Shown in pieces: positions 7,549 to 15,986 of a DNA stretch of 64,000 nt (positions are counted from its first letter, which is position 1; every line of letters begins with the position of its first letter). The notes under the pieces were generated by a model. It saw only the letters and a program-made list of their open reading frames with translations. It had not been told where the DNA came from and made no database searches. This stretch comes from Bradyrhizobium symbiodeficiens (GTDB lineage: Bacteria; Pseudomonadota; Alphaproteobacteria; Rhizobiales; Xanthobacteraceae): positions 806,001 through 870,000 of the forward strand of contig NZ_CP029427.2 of NCBI RefSeq assembly GCF_002266465.3. The letters run 5' to 3'. Made by a program: the position numbers and the translations under genes.

Positions 7549-8967
7549 TTGACTCGTTATATCTCGACCCGGGGCGAGGCCCCCGAACTCGGCTTCTGCG
7601 ACGTGATGCTGACAGGGCTTGCCCGCGACGGCGGCCTGTACGTGCCGACCATCTGGCCGCAACTCTCCACCGAAGCCATCGCCGGCTTCTTCGGCCGCCC
7701 CTATTGGGAGGTCGCGGTCGAGGTGATCCGTCCCTTCGTCGGCGGCGAGATTTCGGATGCCGAACTCGGCCGCATGGCGAACGAGGCCTATGCAACCTTT
7801 CGCCATCCGGCGGTGGTGCCGCTGCGCCAGATGTCGCCGCACCAGTTCGTGCTGGAGCTGTTCCACGGTCCGACGCTCGCCTTCAAGGACGTGGCGATGC
7901 AGCTGATCTCGCGGCTGATGGACCATGTGCTTGCCAAGCGTGGCCAACGTACCACCATCGTGGTCGCGACCTCAGGCGACACCGGCGGTGCCGCGGTCGA
8001 TGCGTTTGCGGGACTGGAGAATGTCGACCTCATCGTGCTGTTTCCGCACGGCCGTATCTCCCAGGTGCAGCAGCGGATGATGACGACGACGGGCGCGGCC
8101 AATGTCCACGCACTCGCCATCGAAGGCAATTTCGACGACTGCCAGGCCCTCGTGAAGGGGATGTTCAACAACCATCGCTTCCGCGATGCGACCTCGCTCT
8201 CCGGCGTCAATTCCATCAACTGGGCGCGCATCGTCGCCCAAGTGGTCTATTATTTCACCGCTGCCGTCGCCGTCGGTGCGCCGGCGCGCGCGGTGGATTT
8301 CGTCGTGCCGACCGGCAATTTCGGTGACATCTTCGCCGGCTACGTCGCCAAGCGGATGGGGTTGCCGGTGCGGACCTTGCGCATCGCCGCCAATTTCAAC
8401 GACATCCTGGCGCGCACGCTGAAGACGGGGATCTATGAGGTGCGCGAGGTGCACGCGACGGCATCGCCCTCGATGGACATCCAGATCTCGTCGAATTTCG
8501 AGCGGCTGCTGTTCGAAGCCGGCAAACGCGATGCTGCGGGTGTGCGCCGCCTGATGGAGCAGCTGAAGCAGTCCGGACGTTTCGTGCTGCCCGATGCGAC
8601 GCTGGCCGCGATCCGCGAGGAGTTCGACGCAGGTCGCGCCGACGAGACCGAGACCGCGGCTGCGATCCGCGCCGCCTGGCGCGAGGCGGGCGAGCTGGTC
8701 GATCCCCATACGGCGGTGGCGCTCGCCGTGGCCGACCGCGACACCACCGATACGCGGGTGCCGAGCATCGTGCTCTCCACCGCCCATCCGGCCAAATTCC
8801 CCGATGCCGTCGAAGCGGCCTGCGGCCAGCGGCCGCAACTGCCGGCCTGGCTCGACGGATTGATGACCAAATCCGAACACATGAAGGTGATGAAGAACGA
8901 TCAGGCCGAGGTCGAGCGGTTCGTGCTGTCGGTCAGCCGCGCCGCAAAGCAAGGAGTTGCCGGATGA
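7549..8967 (+). CDS. thrC: Threonine synthase
   Basis: The PLP enzyme converts O-phosphohomoserine to threonine in the last step of threonine synthesis. The 472-residue protein belongs to the longer proteobacterial/fungal type. The N-terminus MTRYISTRGEAPELGFCDV, the PLP-lysine region HGPTLAFKDVAMQ near residue 110, TSGDTGGAA and the glycine-rich PTGNFGDIFAGY are all present. The start is taken as TTG at 7549, with GGAGGG just upstream; an in-frame TTG at 7537 is also possible. The stop overlaps the next start (ATGA), so it is coupled to the M16 protease gene. Confidence 0.95.
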   Translation: MTRYISTRGEAPELGFCDVMLTGLARDGGLYVPTIWPQLSTEAIAGFFGRPYWEVAVEVIRPFVGGEISDAELGRMANEAYATFRHPAVVPLRQMSPHQFVLELFHGPTLAFKDVAMQLISRLMDHVLAKRGQRTTIVVATSGDTGGAAVDAFAGLENVDLIVLFPHGRISQVQQRMMTTTGAANVHALAIEGNFDDCQALVKGMFNNHRFRDATSLSGVNSINWARIVAQVVYYFTAAVAVGAPARAVDFVVPTGNFGDIFAGYVAKRMGLPVRTLRIAANFNDILARTLKTGIYEVREVHATASPSMDIQISSNFERLLFEAGKRDAAGVRRLMEQLKQSGRFVLPDATLAAIREEFDAGRADETETAAAIRAAWREAGELVDPHTAVALAVADRDTTDTRVPSIVLSTAHPAKFPDAVEAACGQRPQLPAWLDGLMTKSEHMKVMKNDQAEVERFVLSVSRAAKQGVAG

Positions 8968-10253
8968 GCGTCGAGATTTCCAAGCTTGCGTCCGGCCTGA
9001 CCGTCGTCACCGACAAGATGCCCCATCTCGAGACCGCGGCGCTCGGCGTCTGGGCCGGCGTCGGCGGACGCGACGAAAAACCCAACGAGCACGGCATCTC
9101 GCATCTGCTCGAGCACATGGCGTTCAAGGGCACGACCAAGCGCTCCTCGCGCGAGATCGTCGAGGAGATCGAGGCGGTCGGCGGCGACCTCAATGCCGGC
9201 ACCTCGACCGAGACAACGTCCTATTACGCACGGGTGCTGAGGGCCGACGTGCCGCTGGCCCTCGACGTGCTCGCCGACATCCTCGCCAATCCCGCCTTCG
9301 AGCCCGATGAGCTCGAACGCGAGAAGAACGTCATCGTGCAGGAGATCGGTGCTGCGCAGGACACGCCCGACGACGTCGTGTTCGAGCATCTCAACGAGCT
9401 CTGCTATCCCGACCAGCCGATGGGCCGCTCGCTGCTCGGCACCGCCAAGACGCTGCGCGCCTTCAATCGCGATTCGCTGCGCGACTACCTCTCGACGCAT
9501 TATCGCGGGCCCGACATGGTGGTGGCCGCGGCCGGCGCGGTCGATCACAAGCAGGTGGTCGCCGAGGTCGAGAAGCGCTTTGCAGGTTTTGAGGGGACGC
9601 CGGGTCCCAAGCCGCAGGCGGCCATGTTCGGCAAGGGCGGTACCAAGGTGGTGCATCGCGAGCTGGAGCAGGCGCATCTGACGCTGGCGCTGGAAGGCGT
9701 GCCGCAGAGCGATCTGTCGCTGTTCTCGCTCCAGGTCTTCACCAACATCCTCGGCGGCGGAATGTCGTCGCGCCTGTTCCAGGAGGTCCGCGAGAAGCGC
9801 GGCCTCTGCTACTCCATCTATTCGTTCCACGCGCCCTATACCGACACCGGCTTCTTCGGCCTCTACACCGGCACCGACCCGGCCGATGCGCCGGAGATGA
9901 TGGAGGTGGTGGTCGACATCATGAATGATTCGGTGGAGACGCTGACCGAGGCCGAGATCGCACGGGCCAAGGCGCAGATGAAGGCCGGCCTCTTGATGGC
10001 GCTGGAGAGCTGCTCGTCCCGCGCCGAGCAGCTGGCGCGCCACGTCCTGGCCTATGGCCGGCCGCAGACGGTCGAGGAGCTGGTGGGCCGGATCGATGCC
10101 GTCAGCGTCGAATCGACCCGGGATGCCGCGCGTGCGCTGCTGTCGCGGAGCCGGCCTGCGGTTGTCGCATTAGGCAGTGGCAGGGGTCTGGACACGGCGG
10201 TGTCTTTTGCGGAAGGATTGACGCGGGCACGTGCCAAGGCGCGTCTGCATTAG
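8964..10253 (+). CDS. M16 family zinc metalloprotease (mitochondrial processing peptidase-like)
   Basis: The 429-residue protein carries the inverted zinc motif HLLEH (His47, Glu50, His51) in GISHLLEHMAFKG, the family's third zinc ligand region (LEREKNVIVQEIG), and the C-terminal half with FTNILGGGMSSRLFQEVREKRGLCYSI. This matches alphaproteobacterial relatives of the mitochondrial processing peptidase beta subunit. There is no signal peptide, so it is probably cytoplasmic. The gene order thrC-M16-GNAT is a common Bradyrhizobium/Rhodopseudomonas arrangement. The substrate is unknown. Confidence 0.92.
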   Translation: MSVEISKLASGLTVVTDKMPHLETAALGVWAGVGGRDEKPNEHGISHLLEHMAFKGTTKRSSREIVEEIEAVGGDLNAGTSTETTSYYARVLRADVPLALDVLADILANPAFEPDELEREKNVIVQEIGAAQDTPDDVVFEHLNELCYPDQPMGRSLLGTAKTLRAFNRDSLRDYLSTHYRGPDMVVAAAGAVDHKQVVAEVEKRFAGFEGTPGPKPQAAMFGKGGTKVVHRELEQAHLTLALEGVPQSDLSLFSLQVFTNILGGGMSSRLFQEVREKRGLCYSIYSFHAPYTDTGFFGLYTGTDPADAPEMMEVVVDIMNDSVETLTEAEIARAKAQMKAGLLMALESCSSRAEQLARHVLAYGRPQTVEELVGRIDAVSVESTRDAARALLSRSRPAVVALGSGRGLDTAVSFAEGLTRARAKARLH

Positions 10254-10292
10254 GAGCCGCGCGCGGGCCGAGCTGCCCCGGGAAGCATCACC

Positions 10293-10880
10293 ATGGCCCT
10301 CTTTCGCCTGCCGTCCAGTGGACCCGCCGCCCTCGCGCCGCGCGGCAACGGGCTGTTGCTGCGCGCGCCGCAGATGTCGGACTTCCTGCAATGGGCGCAT
10401 TTGCGCGAAACCAGCCGCGATTACCTGACGCCCTGGGAGCCGATCTGGCCCTCGGACGACCTGACCCGCTCCGGCTTTCGCCGCCGCCTGCGCCGCTATT
10501 CCGAGGACATCGCCGCGGACCGTTCCTATCCGTTCCTGGTCTTCCGAGAGCTCGATGGCGCCATGGTCGGCGGCATCACGCTGGCCAATGTCCGGCGCGG
10601 CATCGTGCAGGCCGGCACCATCGGCTATTGGGTTGGGCAACCCCATGCCCATCGCGGCTACATGACGGCTGCGCTGCGGGTGCTGCTGCCGACGCTGTTC
10701 GGCGAGCTCAATCTGCACCGGGTGGAGGCCGCCTGCATCCCGACCAATGCGCCGTCGATCCGGGTGCTGGAGAAGTGCGGCTTCTCCCGCGAGGGCCTGG
10801 CGCGCCGCTATCTCTGTATCAACGGGGTCTGGCAGGACCATTTGTTGTTCGGCCTGCTGCATGAGGACTTCCGCGGCTGA
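10293..10880 (+). CDS. GNAT acetyltransferase, RimJ/RimL type
   Basis: The 195-residue protein has the GNAT features LVFRELDGAMVGGITLANV (beta4), GTIGYWVGQPHAHRGYMTAAL (acetyl-CoA loop) and HRVEAACIPTNAPSIRVLEKCGFSREG. This pattern belongs to the RimJ/RimL group that acetylates protein N-termini. It lies 40 bp after the M16 gene in the same direction and is probably co-transcribed. A terminator-like hairpin follows at 10956. The true substrate, ribosomal or other, cannot be told from sequence. Confidence 0.9.
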   Translation: MALFRLPSSGPAALAPRGNGLLLRAPQMSDFLQWAHLRETSRDYLTPWEPIWPSDDLTRSGFRRRLRRYSEDIAADRSYPFLVFRELDGAMVGGITLANVRRGIVQAGTIGYWVGQPHAHRGYMTAALRVLLPTLFGELNLHRVEAACIPTNAPSIRVLEKCGFSREGLARRYLCINGVWQDHLLFGLLHEDFRG

Positions 10881-10955
10881 GCCGCTCGATTCATGTGGCC
10901 AAATCCCCCTTTTTGCTGCCTTGGGTTCGCCGATTTTGGCGATATAACCCGCATG

Positions 10956-10982
10956 TCCCGGCCGGTGATCGGCCGGGATTTT
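10956..10982 (+). terminator. Probable rho-independent terminator after the GNAT gene
   Basis: A 9-bp stem (TCCCGGCCG / CGGCCGGGA) with a 5-base loop is followed by TTTT. It lies 76 bp after the GNAT stop and 20 bp before the next gene, so it would separate the thrC group from the secreted protein gene. Confidence 0.55.
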
Positions 10983-11002
10983 GTCATGGAGTACGGGCTT
11001 TG

Positions 11003-11653
11003 ATGGTGAAGCAGCTTCGGTCATCGGAGAATGTGCTGCGGCGGATGCCGGCGATCGTGCTTGTCTTGGCGATGTCGTTCGCGGCGGCGTCGCCGGTGGC
11101 CGCCCAGTCCTTGACCGACCGCTTCAAGAACCTGTTCGGCGGCAAGTCGGACGAGCCGGCCCCGCCCAAGCCCGCCCCCGCGCCGGGTCAGCCGGCGGAC
11201 GACGACGTCGACTGCCCGCAGGTGACGGTGCGCGCTGGCGCATCGACCTACGCGGTTGGGGTTACCGGCAAGCCGGCCGTCGGCAACGAGATCCGCTTCC
11301 AGGCCTCGATCACCAAGATGGCGCGCGAATGTGCCCGCAGCAGCGCCGGTATCACGGCCCGGATCGGAATCCAGGGCCGCGTGATCGCAGGCCCCGCCGG
11401 TGCACCCGCCACCGTCGAGGTCCCCTTGCGTGTCGCGGTGGTGCAGGGCGGTGTCGGCGAGAAAGTGATCGCCTCCAAGGCTTACCGGACCACGGTCGAG
11501 ATGACGGATGGCGGCAGCGTGCCCTTCTCCTTCATCGTCGAGGATGTGAGCTATCCGGTGCCGTCGGCCGCGGTCGCCGATTCTTATGTCTTCTACGTTG
11601 GCTTCGACCCGCAGGCACTCTCGCCCGAACCGAAGGGACGGAAGAAGAAGTAG
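11003..11653 (+). CDS. Secreted protein of unknown function
   Basis: The N-terminus (MVKQLRSSENVLRRM, then the hydrophobic AIVLVLAMSFAAASPVAAQS) looks like a Sec signal peptide cleaved after AQ or AA near residue 34. The mature part has a proline-rich linker (APPKPAPAPGQPADD) and then a domain beginning DVDCPQVTVRAGASTYAV that alternates short beta strands, with one further Cys (MARECARSS). The C-terminus is basic (PKGRKKK). I recognise no named family beyond similar uncharacterised Bradyrhizobium exported proteins. The start may instead be ATG at 11045 (MPAIVL). Confidence 0.7.
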   Translation: MVKQLRSSENVLRRMPAIVLVLAMSFAAASPVAAQSLTDRFKNLFGGKSDEPAPPKPAPAPGQPADDDVDCPQVTVRAGASTYAVGVTGKPAVGNEIRFQASITKMARECARSSAGITARIGIQGRVIAGPAGAPATVEVPLRVAVVQGGVGEKVIASKAYRTTVEMTDGGSVPFSFIVEDVSYPVPSAAVADSYVFYVGFDPQALSPEPKGRKKK

Positions 11654-11679
11654 GGAAGAAGTCTTGCAGCAATCTCGGC

Positions 11680-11782
11680 TGTCATTGCCCGCGAAGGCGG
11701 GCAATCCAGTATTCCAGAGGCCTCAGCGCTTGAACCGAGAAGCCTCGGCGTACTGGATCACCCGCCTCCGCGGGTGATGACA
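11680..11782. repeat. Palindromic intergenic repeat (Bradyrhizobium type)
   Basis: Two arms, TGTCATTGCCCGCGAAGGCG at the left and its near-complement ending CGCGGGTGATGACA at the right, flank an inner dyad (AATCCAGTATTCCAGAGGC against GCCTCGGCGTACTGGAT). The form TCATTxCCCGCGAAGGCGGG...CCCGCCTxCGCGGGTGATGACA is a well-known dispersed intergenic element in Bradyrhizobium genomes. It folds into one long imperfect hairpin. Confidence 0.8.
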
Positions 11783-11813
11783 CCGCGATTGTGGATACTG
11801 TTACCTGACTAAC

Positions 11814-11845
11814 AAAAAAGCCGGCGCTCATCGCGCCGGCTTTTT
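11814..11845. terminator. Bidirectional terminator between the secreted protein and the atp operon
   Basis: An 8-bp perfect stem (GCCGGCGC / GCGCCGGC) has AAAAAA on its left and TTTTT on its right, so it can end transcription from both the plus-strand gene (stop 11653) and the minus-strand atp operon (stop at 11866). Confidence 0.8.
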
Positions 11846-11865
11846 GATTGGTGAAGGCCAAACCC

Positions 11866-12351
11866 TCAGTTCAGCTTTTGCCGGACCTCGGTGATGCCCT
11901 TGGCGAGCAGATCGTCGGCGACCGAACCCTTGACCGACTGCGACAGGATCGTGGAGGCGGCCTGGACGGCGGCTTCCGCGGCTGCGGCGCGGACGTCGGC
12001 GACCGCCTGGGCCTCGGCGAGCGCGATCTTGCTCTCCGCGGTCTTGGTGCGGCGGACGACGAAGTCTTCCATCTTCGCCTTGGCCTCAGTCGCGATGCGC
12101 TCGGCTTCGCCTCTGGCGTTCGCGATGATCTCGGCGGCCTCGCGTTCGGCCGAAGCGGTGCGGGCCTTGTAGTCGGCGAGCACCTTGGCCGCTTCCTGCT
12201 TGAGGCGCGTCGCGTCGTCGAGCTCGGCCTTGATGCGCTCGGCGCGATGGTCGAGCGCAGTCATCGCTTTCTTGAAGACCCCGAGATAGCCGAACAGGAC
12301 CATCAGGATCACGAAGGCAATGGCGACCCAGGTTTCAGGATCGAAGAACAT
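11866..12351 (-). CDS. atpF: ATP synthase F0 subunit b
   Basis: Subunit b is part of the peripheral stalk that holds the F1 head against rotation. The 161-residue protein begins [26 protein letters not shown], a single membrane helix, and continues as a long charged alanine-rich coiled coil rich in heptad-like AERxAAExI patterns. It is the last gene of the minus-strand F0 operon, 5 bp after the b' gene. In alphaproteobacteria the stalk is a b/b' heterodimer, so this gene works with the next one. Confidence 0.95.
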   Translation of the reverse strand: MFFDPETWVAIAFVILMVLFGYLGVFKKAMTALDHRAERIKAELDDATRLKQEAAKVLADYKARTASAEREAAEIIANARGEAERIATEAKAKMEDFVVRRTKTAESKIALAEAQAVADVRAAAAEAAVQAASTILSQSVKGSVADDLLAKGITEVRQKLN

Positions 12352-12356
12352 CTCGA

Positions 12357-12920
12357 CTAACCTTTCAGGGACGCATCGACCGCGGCATTGACCGACGCAG
12401 CGTCGGGAACGACGCCAGTAAGTTGCTGCACGATCTGACCTGCCGCATCGGCCGCGATGCCGCGGACATTGCTCATGGCGGTGGCGCGGGTCGAGGCAAT
12501 GGTCTTCTCCGCCCCGGCGAGCTTGGCCGCCAATTGTTCTTCCAGCGTCTTGCGCTCGGCTTCCGCCTGCGCATTCGCCTTGTCGCGGGATTCGTTGCCG
12601 ATCGCCTGTGCCCGTGTGCGCGCCGAAGCGAGCTCGGTTTCATAGGCCTTCAGCGCCGCGTCGGACTGGTCCTTCAGCTTCTGCGCTTCGGCGAGGTCAC
12701 CCTCGATCTTGTTCTGGCGCGCCTCGATCGCACCGCCGACCTTCGGCAGAGCAAGCTTGGACACGATCACATAAAGCGCGACGAAGAAGATCGCGAGCCA
12801 CACCAGCTGTGAAGCGTAGGTGCTGCTCTCGAACGGCGGAAAACCACCACCGTGACCGCCTTCGGCCCCGGTGTGGGCGCCCGCCGCCGGACTTTTCGCC
12901 CCGCCATGACTTTCAGCCAT
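12357..12920 (-). CDS. atpG: ATP synthase F0 subunit b'
   Basis: The 187-residue protein starts with a polar Gly/His-rich segment ([20 protein letters not shown]). It then has the membrane helix around [19 protein letters not shown] and the b' signature [23 protein letters not shown], followed by a coiled coil ([20 protein letters not shown]). This is the photosynthetic/alphaproteobacterial b' form; it pairs with b to make the peripheral stalk. It lies between atpE and atpF. The His/Gly-rich N-terminal extension is typical of rhizobial homologues. Confidence 0.94.
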   Translation of the reverse strand: MAESHGGAKSPAAGAHTGAEGGHGGGFPPFESSTYASQLVWLAIFFVALYVIVSKLALPKVGGAIEARQNKIEGDLAEAQKLKDQSDAALKAYETELASARTRAQAIGNESRDKANAQAEAERKTLEEQLAAKLAGAEKTIASTRATAMSNVRGIAADAAGQIVQQLTGVVPDAASVNAAVDASLKG

Positions 12921-12980
12921 GGATTACTCCTGTTGCCGTCATGCGCGCCGCTTCGGTTGAAGCGGCGCGAAACTTCGTCC

Positions 12981-13211
12981 TCAGAGCGGAACGAACAGCA
13001 GCAGCAGCGCGATCAGCAGCGAGAAAATGCCGAGCGCTTCGGTCACGGCGAAGCCGAAGATCAGATTGCCGAACTGGCCCTGAGCGGCCGAGGGGTTGCG
13101 AACGGCCGCGGCGAGGTAGTTGCCGAAGATCACGCCGACGCCGACGCCCGCGCCGCCCATGCCGATGCATGCGATGCCCGCGCCGATAAGTTTTGCTGCT
13201 GCCGGATCCAT
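12981..13211 (-). CDS. atpE: ATP synthase F0 subunit c
   Basis: The 76-residue proteolipid forms the proton-driven rotor ring. Two membrane helices are joined by a polar loop (RNPSAAQGQ, with the conserved R-N-P). The helix-1 glycine motif [14 protein letters not shown] is intact. The essential carboxylate is Glu58 in [10 protein letters not shown]. It starts at ATG 13211 ([12 protein letters not shown]). The open frame runs on upstream through atpB in another phase, but that extension is not coding. It lies between atpB and b' with about 55-60 bp on each side. Confidence 0.97.
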   Translation of the reverse strand: MDPAAAKLIGAGIACIGMGGAGVGVGVIFGNYLAAAVRNPSAAQGQFGNLIFGFAVTEALGIFSLLIALLLLFVPL

Positions 13212-13264
13212 TTTAGACTCCTTGGAAGAAAGATTGGGTTGTGGGTGGAAATTCCCCGGACCGC

Positions 13265-14014
13265 TCAGTGTCCCGGATGAATGGCGTCGTTGAGGTAGAT
13301 GCAGGTCAGGATCGCAAACACATAGGCTTGCAGGAACGCGACCAGGATCTCGAGCGCGTACAGCGCGACCGTGAGAGCCAGCGGCAGCACGCCGCCGACC
13401 CAGCCCAGCGCCCCGAGCGAGAAGCCGAGCATGGCGACGAAGCCCGCGAACACCTTCAGCGCGATGTGGCCGGCCAGCATGTTGGCGAACAGACGGACGC
13501 TGTGGGAGACCGGCCGCAGGAAGAACGACAGGACCTCGATGAACATCACCAGCGGCAGGATGTAGCCGGGGACACCGTGGGGCACGAAGATCGAGAAGAA
13601 TTTCAGGCCGTTCTTGGCGACGCCGTAGATCAAGACCGTGAAGAAGACCAGAAGCGCGAGCGCTGCCGTCACGATCAGATGGCTCGACACCGTAAAGGTG
13701 TAGGGGATGATGCCGACCAGGTTCGAAACGCAGATGAACATGAACAGCGAGAAGATCAGCGGGAAGAACTTCATGCCTTCCGCGCCGGCGGTCGAGCGGA
13801 TGGTCGAAGCCACGAACTCGTAGGAGATCTCGGCGACCGACTGAAGGCGCCCCGGAACCAGCTGCGTTCCGCTGGCGAGCATCAAGAGCGAGATGATCGC
13901 GATCGTCACCAGCATGTAGAGCGACGAATTCGTGAAGGCGATCGTGTGATTGCCGATATGGCCCAGGGTGAAGAGAGGCTCGATGTTGAACTGGTGGATC
14001 GGATCGATTTTCAT
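13265..14014 (-). CDS. atpB: ATP synthase F0 subunit a
   Basis: Subunit a forms the two proton half-channels against the c-ring. The 249-residue protein has six or so membrane helices and the catalytic arginine in [14 protein letters not shown]. The C-terminal polar helix region [20 protein letters not shown] is also characteristic. The start is ATG at 14014 ([15 protein letters not shown]), the normal alphaproteobacterial N-terminus; an upstream ATG at 14044 would add ten unlikely residues. It is the second gene of the F0 operon after atpI. Confidence 0.96.
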   Translation of the reverse strand: MKIDPIHQFNIEPLFTLGHIGNHTIAFTNSSLYMLVTIAIISLLMLASGTQLVPGRLQSVAEISYEFVASTIRSTAGAEGMKFFPLIFSLFMFICVSNLVGIIPYTFTVSSHLIVTAALALLVFFTVLIYGVAKNGLKFFSIFVPHGVPGYILPLVMFIEVLSFFLRPVSHSVRLFANMLAGHIALKVFAGFVAMLGFSLGALGWVGGVLPLALTVALYALEILVAFLQAYVFAILTCIYLNDAIHPGH

Positions 14015-14125
14015 CAGCGCGGCATCTCTTGGTCTGCCGGGCAATGCCGGCGGGTCTCGGTCTGCCGGCCGGGCCGGCCCGTACCGGCGATGCCGGTACG
14101 ATCATTCCTCTCCTGGCGGATCGCT

Positions 14126-14500
14126 TTAGGAATCACCGCGCCTGTTCTGACCCGCGCCCGCCGTTCTCACCACATTCACCACGCCGGCGACGAAGCCCAG
14201 CAACAGGAACACGATAAACCCGAAAGGCGACGTCGACAGCAAGCGGTCGAACCCCCAGCCAATCCCCGCTCCGACGACGACCCCGGCGACCAACTCGGAG
14301 GATAACCGGAAGCCAAGCGCCATCGCCGAAGCTCTGGCCGCCCTGTCTTCACCGTCACCTGCGGGTTGCTCGGTCTTGATCCGGCGGTCCCGAAGTTCGG
14401 ACAACCGCTGATCAAGATTTCCGAGCCGTTCGGAAAGCGCAGCTTCCTCGGACGATCTATCGCGATCTCCATTCCCGCCGTGTCCCGTGCCCTGTGTCAT
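14126..14500 (-). CDS. atpI: AtpI/AtpZ-type F0 assembly protein
   Basis: The 124-residue protein has a polar charged N-terminal half ([24 protein letters not shown], partly coiled) and two short membrane helices ([19 protein letters not shown] and [21 protein letters not shown]). This matches AtpI/AtpZ proteins, encoded first in most F0 operons and implicated in c-ring assembly or Mg2+ supply. It leads the minus-strand atp operon; a candidate sigma-70 promoter lies about 70 bp upstream. The name follows the operon position. Confidence 0.88.
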   Translation of the reverse strand: MTQGTGHGGNGDRDRSSEEAALSERLGNLDQRLSELRDRRIKTEQPAGDGEDRAARASAMALGFRLSSELVAGVVVGAGIGWGFDRLLSTSPFGFIVFLLLGFVAGVVNVVRTAGAGQNRRGDS

Positions 14501-14566
14501 GCAACGAAGACCCGAAACGCCGCGGCTGAATGGAAATTGCGCCCGTCACCCTCAAAAGCCGCGCGG

Positions 14567-14595
14567 ACCATACTGATGGCCCATAATCAAGTCAA
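14567..14595 (-). promoter_or_regulatory. Candidate sigma-70 promoter of the atp F0 operon
   Basis: On the minus strand, TTGACT (14590-14595) and TATGGT (14567-14572) are separated by exactly 17 bp, about 70-95 bp upstream of the atpI start. The match to the housekeeping consensus is good for such GC-rich DNA and the position fits, but no transcript data are available. Confidence 0.45.
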
Positions 14596-14860
14596 GCCGA
14601 GTCACGATTGCGTCGCTTTCGGTTATGTAGCTGATTTAATTGACGATATTGGCGTGCGCGGCAGCGCTGCACACGGCGTGACGCCGCACCGCAGCAGCTC
14701 GCCTCAGGATCGGCGAATGGTGCCGCCCTTTCGCCACGCTGCCGGGATCGAAGATGCCGCCGCGATCGTTGATACGGTTGCGTGTTTTGGGCGGCGGATC
14801 GCCTCACCGGGGTGTAGAATTTTGTCAGAGTGCCACATTCACGTCGTGGCGGAGGGTGCG
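14596..14860. other. Intergenic region with no recognised gene
   Basis: Between the atp promoter and the next plus-strand gene I see no supported coding region. An AT-richer patch (TTATGTAGCTGATTTAATTGAC, about 14623-14644) may carry a promoter for the gene at 14861, but I cannot assign -35/-10 elements. Confidence 0.4.
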
Positions 14861-15382
14861 ATGAGACCAGTGAATTCATCCACAACATCATGGCTTGCGG
14901 TGGCGGCGCTCGCCGCTGCGATGGCGATCGGCGGCGACCTCGATGCCGCCCAGTCCGCTCCCGACAGCGAGAACGGCCGCTACAGCATGACGCCCATCCC
15001 CGAGGGCGTGCTGCGGCTCGACACGCGCACGGGCACGGTATCGACCTGCACCAGGAACGGCGCCGGCTGGGCCTGCTACGCGGTCCCCGACGAGCGGACC
15101 GCGCTCGACGCCGAGATCGGCAGGCTCCAGGCCGAGGTCGAGCGGCTGAAGGGACAGCTCGCAGCCGGGCCGACGGTGTCGGGCAAGATCGACGACGCGC
15201 TGCCGAAATCCGACTCGCTGAAGAGGGCGGAGCCCAGGGGCGCCGAGGGCGAGCGCAAGATCGAGATCCCGCTGCCGAGCGACCAGGACGTCGACCGCGT
15301 GATGTCATTTCTGGAAAAGGCCTGGCGGCGGCTGATCGACATGGCCAACCGGGTGCAGAAGGACGTGTCGGGGAGGATTTGA
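14861..15382 (+). CDS. Exported coiled-coil protein of unknown function
   Basis: The 173-residue protein starts MRPVNSSTTSWLAVAALAAA, a probable signal peptide ending near DAAQS. A conserved-looking beta segment follows (GRYSMTPIPEGVLRLDTRTGTVSTCTRNGAGWACY, with two Cys). A leucine-zipper-like coiled coil (ALDAEIGRLQAEVERLKGQL) comes next, and then an amphipathic C-terminal region (IPLPSDQDVDRVMSFLEKAWRRLI). Similar proteins occur in Bradyrhizobium without known function. The start has a good GGAGGG site 4 bp upstream. The YjbQ gene follows 8 bp later, so the two are probably co-transcribed. Confidence 0.75.
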   Translation: MRPVNSSTTSWLAVAALAAAMAIGGDLDAAQSAPDSENGRYSMTPIPEGVLRLDTRTGTVSTCTRNGAGWACYAVPDERTALDAEIGRLQAEVERLKGQLAAGPTVSGKIDDALPKSDSLKRAEPRGAEGERKIEIPLPSDQDVDRVMSFLEKAWRRLIDMANRVQKDVSGRI

Positions 15383-15390
15383 GAGTTTGA

Positions 15391-15864
15391 ATGACAACTG
15401 AGAAACGCCTGGCACGTTCGGCGCCATCGTCAGTGCAGGCCACCACCATTGCATCGTCGCTGCTGACCGTGCAGACGCCGGGCCGCGGCTTCACCGATCT
15501 CACCAGCGAAGCTGCGAAGTTCATCGCCGACGTCCTCGCGCGTGACGGCGCGCTGACGCTGTTCATCCGCCATACCTCGGCGTCGCTGACGATCCAGGAG
15601 AACGCCGATCCATCCGTGCTCGTCGACCTCGCCACGGCGCTGTCCCGCCTCGCGCCGGAGAATGCCGGGTGGACCCACGACACCGAAGGACCGGACGATA
15701 TGCCCGCGCACGTCAAGACGATGCTGACCGGAACTTCGCTTCATGTCCCGGTCCTGAACGGCAGGCTTGCGCTCGGCACCTGGCAGGCGATCTATCTGAT
15801 CGAGCATCGCAGACGCCCGCACCGGCGCGAGGTGGTGCTGCAATTCGTCGGCGGCAATCAGTAG
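15391..15864 (+). CDS. YjbQ/UPF0047 family protein
   Basis: The 157-residue protein shows the family hallmarks FIRHTSASLTIQENADPSVL and a late His-containing region, DDMPAHVKTMLTGTSL followed by GTWQAIYLIEHRRRPHRREVV. E. coli YjbQ has been reported to have thiamine-phosphate-synthase-like activity and the fold is trimeric with a conserved His/Cys pocket, but the physiological role in this organism is unknown. It lies 8 bp downstream of the coiled-coil exported protein. A terminator for the convergent transporter gene follows. Confidence 0.88.
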   Translation: MTTEKRLARSAPSSVQATTIASSLLTVQTPGRGFTDLTSEAAKFIADVLARDGALTLFIRHTSASLTIQENADPSVLVDLATALSRLAPENAGWTHDTEGPDDMPAHVKTMLTGTSLHVPVLNGRLALGTWQAIYLIEHRRRPHRREVVLQFVGGNQ

Positions 15865-15930
15865 GGCGTTTTCGAGCGAAGTGGGCGCCGGTCCGCAGCA
15901 AAAAACGCGTCAAACCAGGAAGCCCATGAA

Positions 15931-15960
15931 AAAACCGGCCGCGGAGACCGCGGCCGGTTC
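15931..15960 (-). terminator. Rho-independent terminator of the MHS transporter gene
   Basis: On the minus strand a 10-bp perfect stem (CCGGCCGCGG / CCGCGGCCGG, extended by AA/TT) with a 3-base loop is followed by a run of T residues. It lies about 27 bp past the transporter stop. Confidence 0.8.
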
Positions 15961-15986
15961 GTATTGGTTGCGATCGGTGCTTCCGA

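Noticed and set aside
13212..14105. Upstream extension of the atpE frame
   Set aside because: It overlaps atpB in another phase and is Arg/His-rich; subunit c starts at MDPAAAK.
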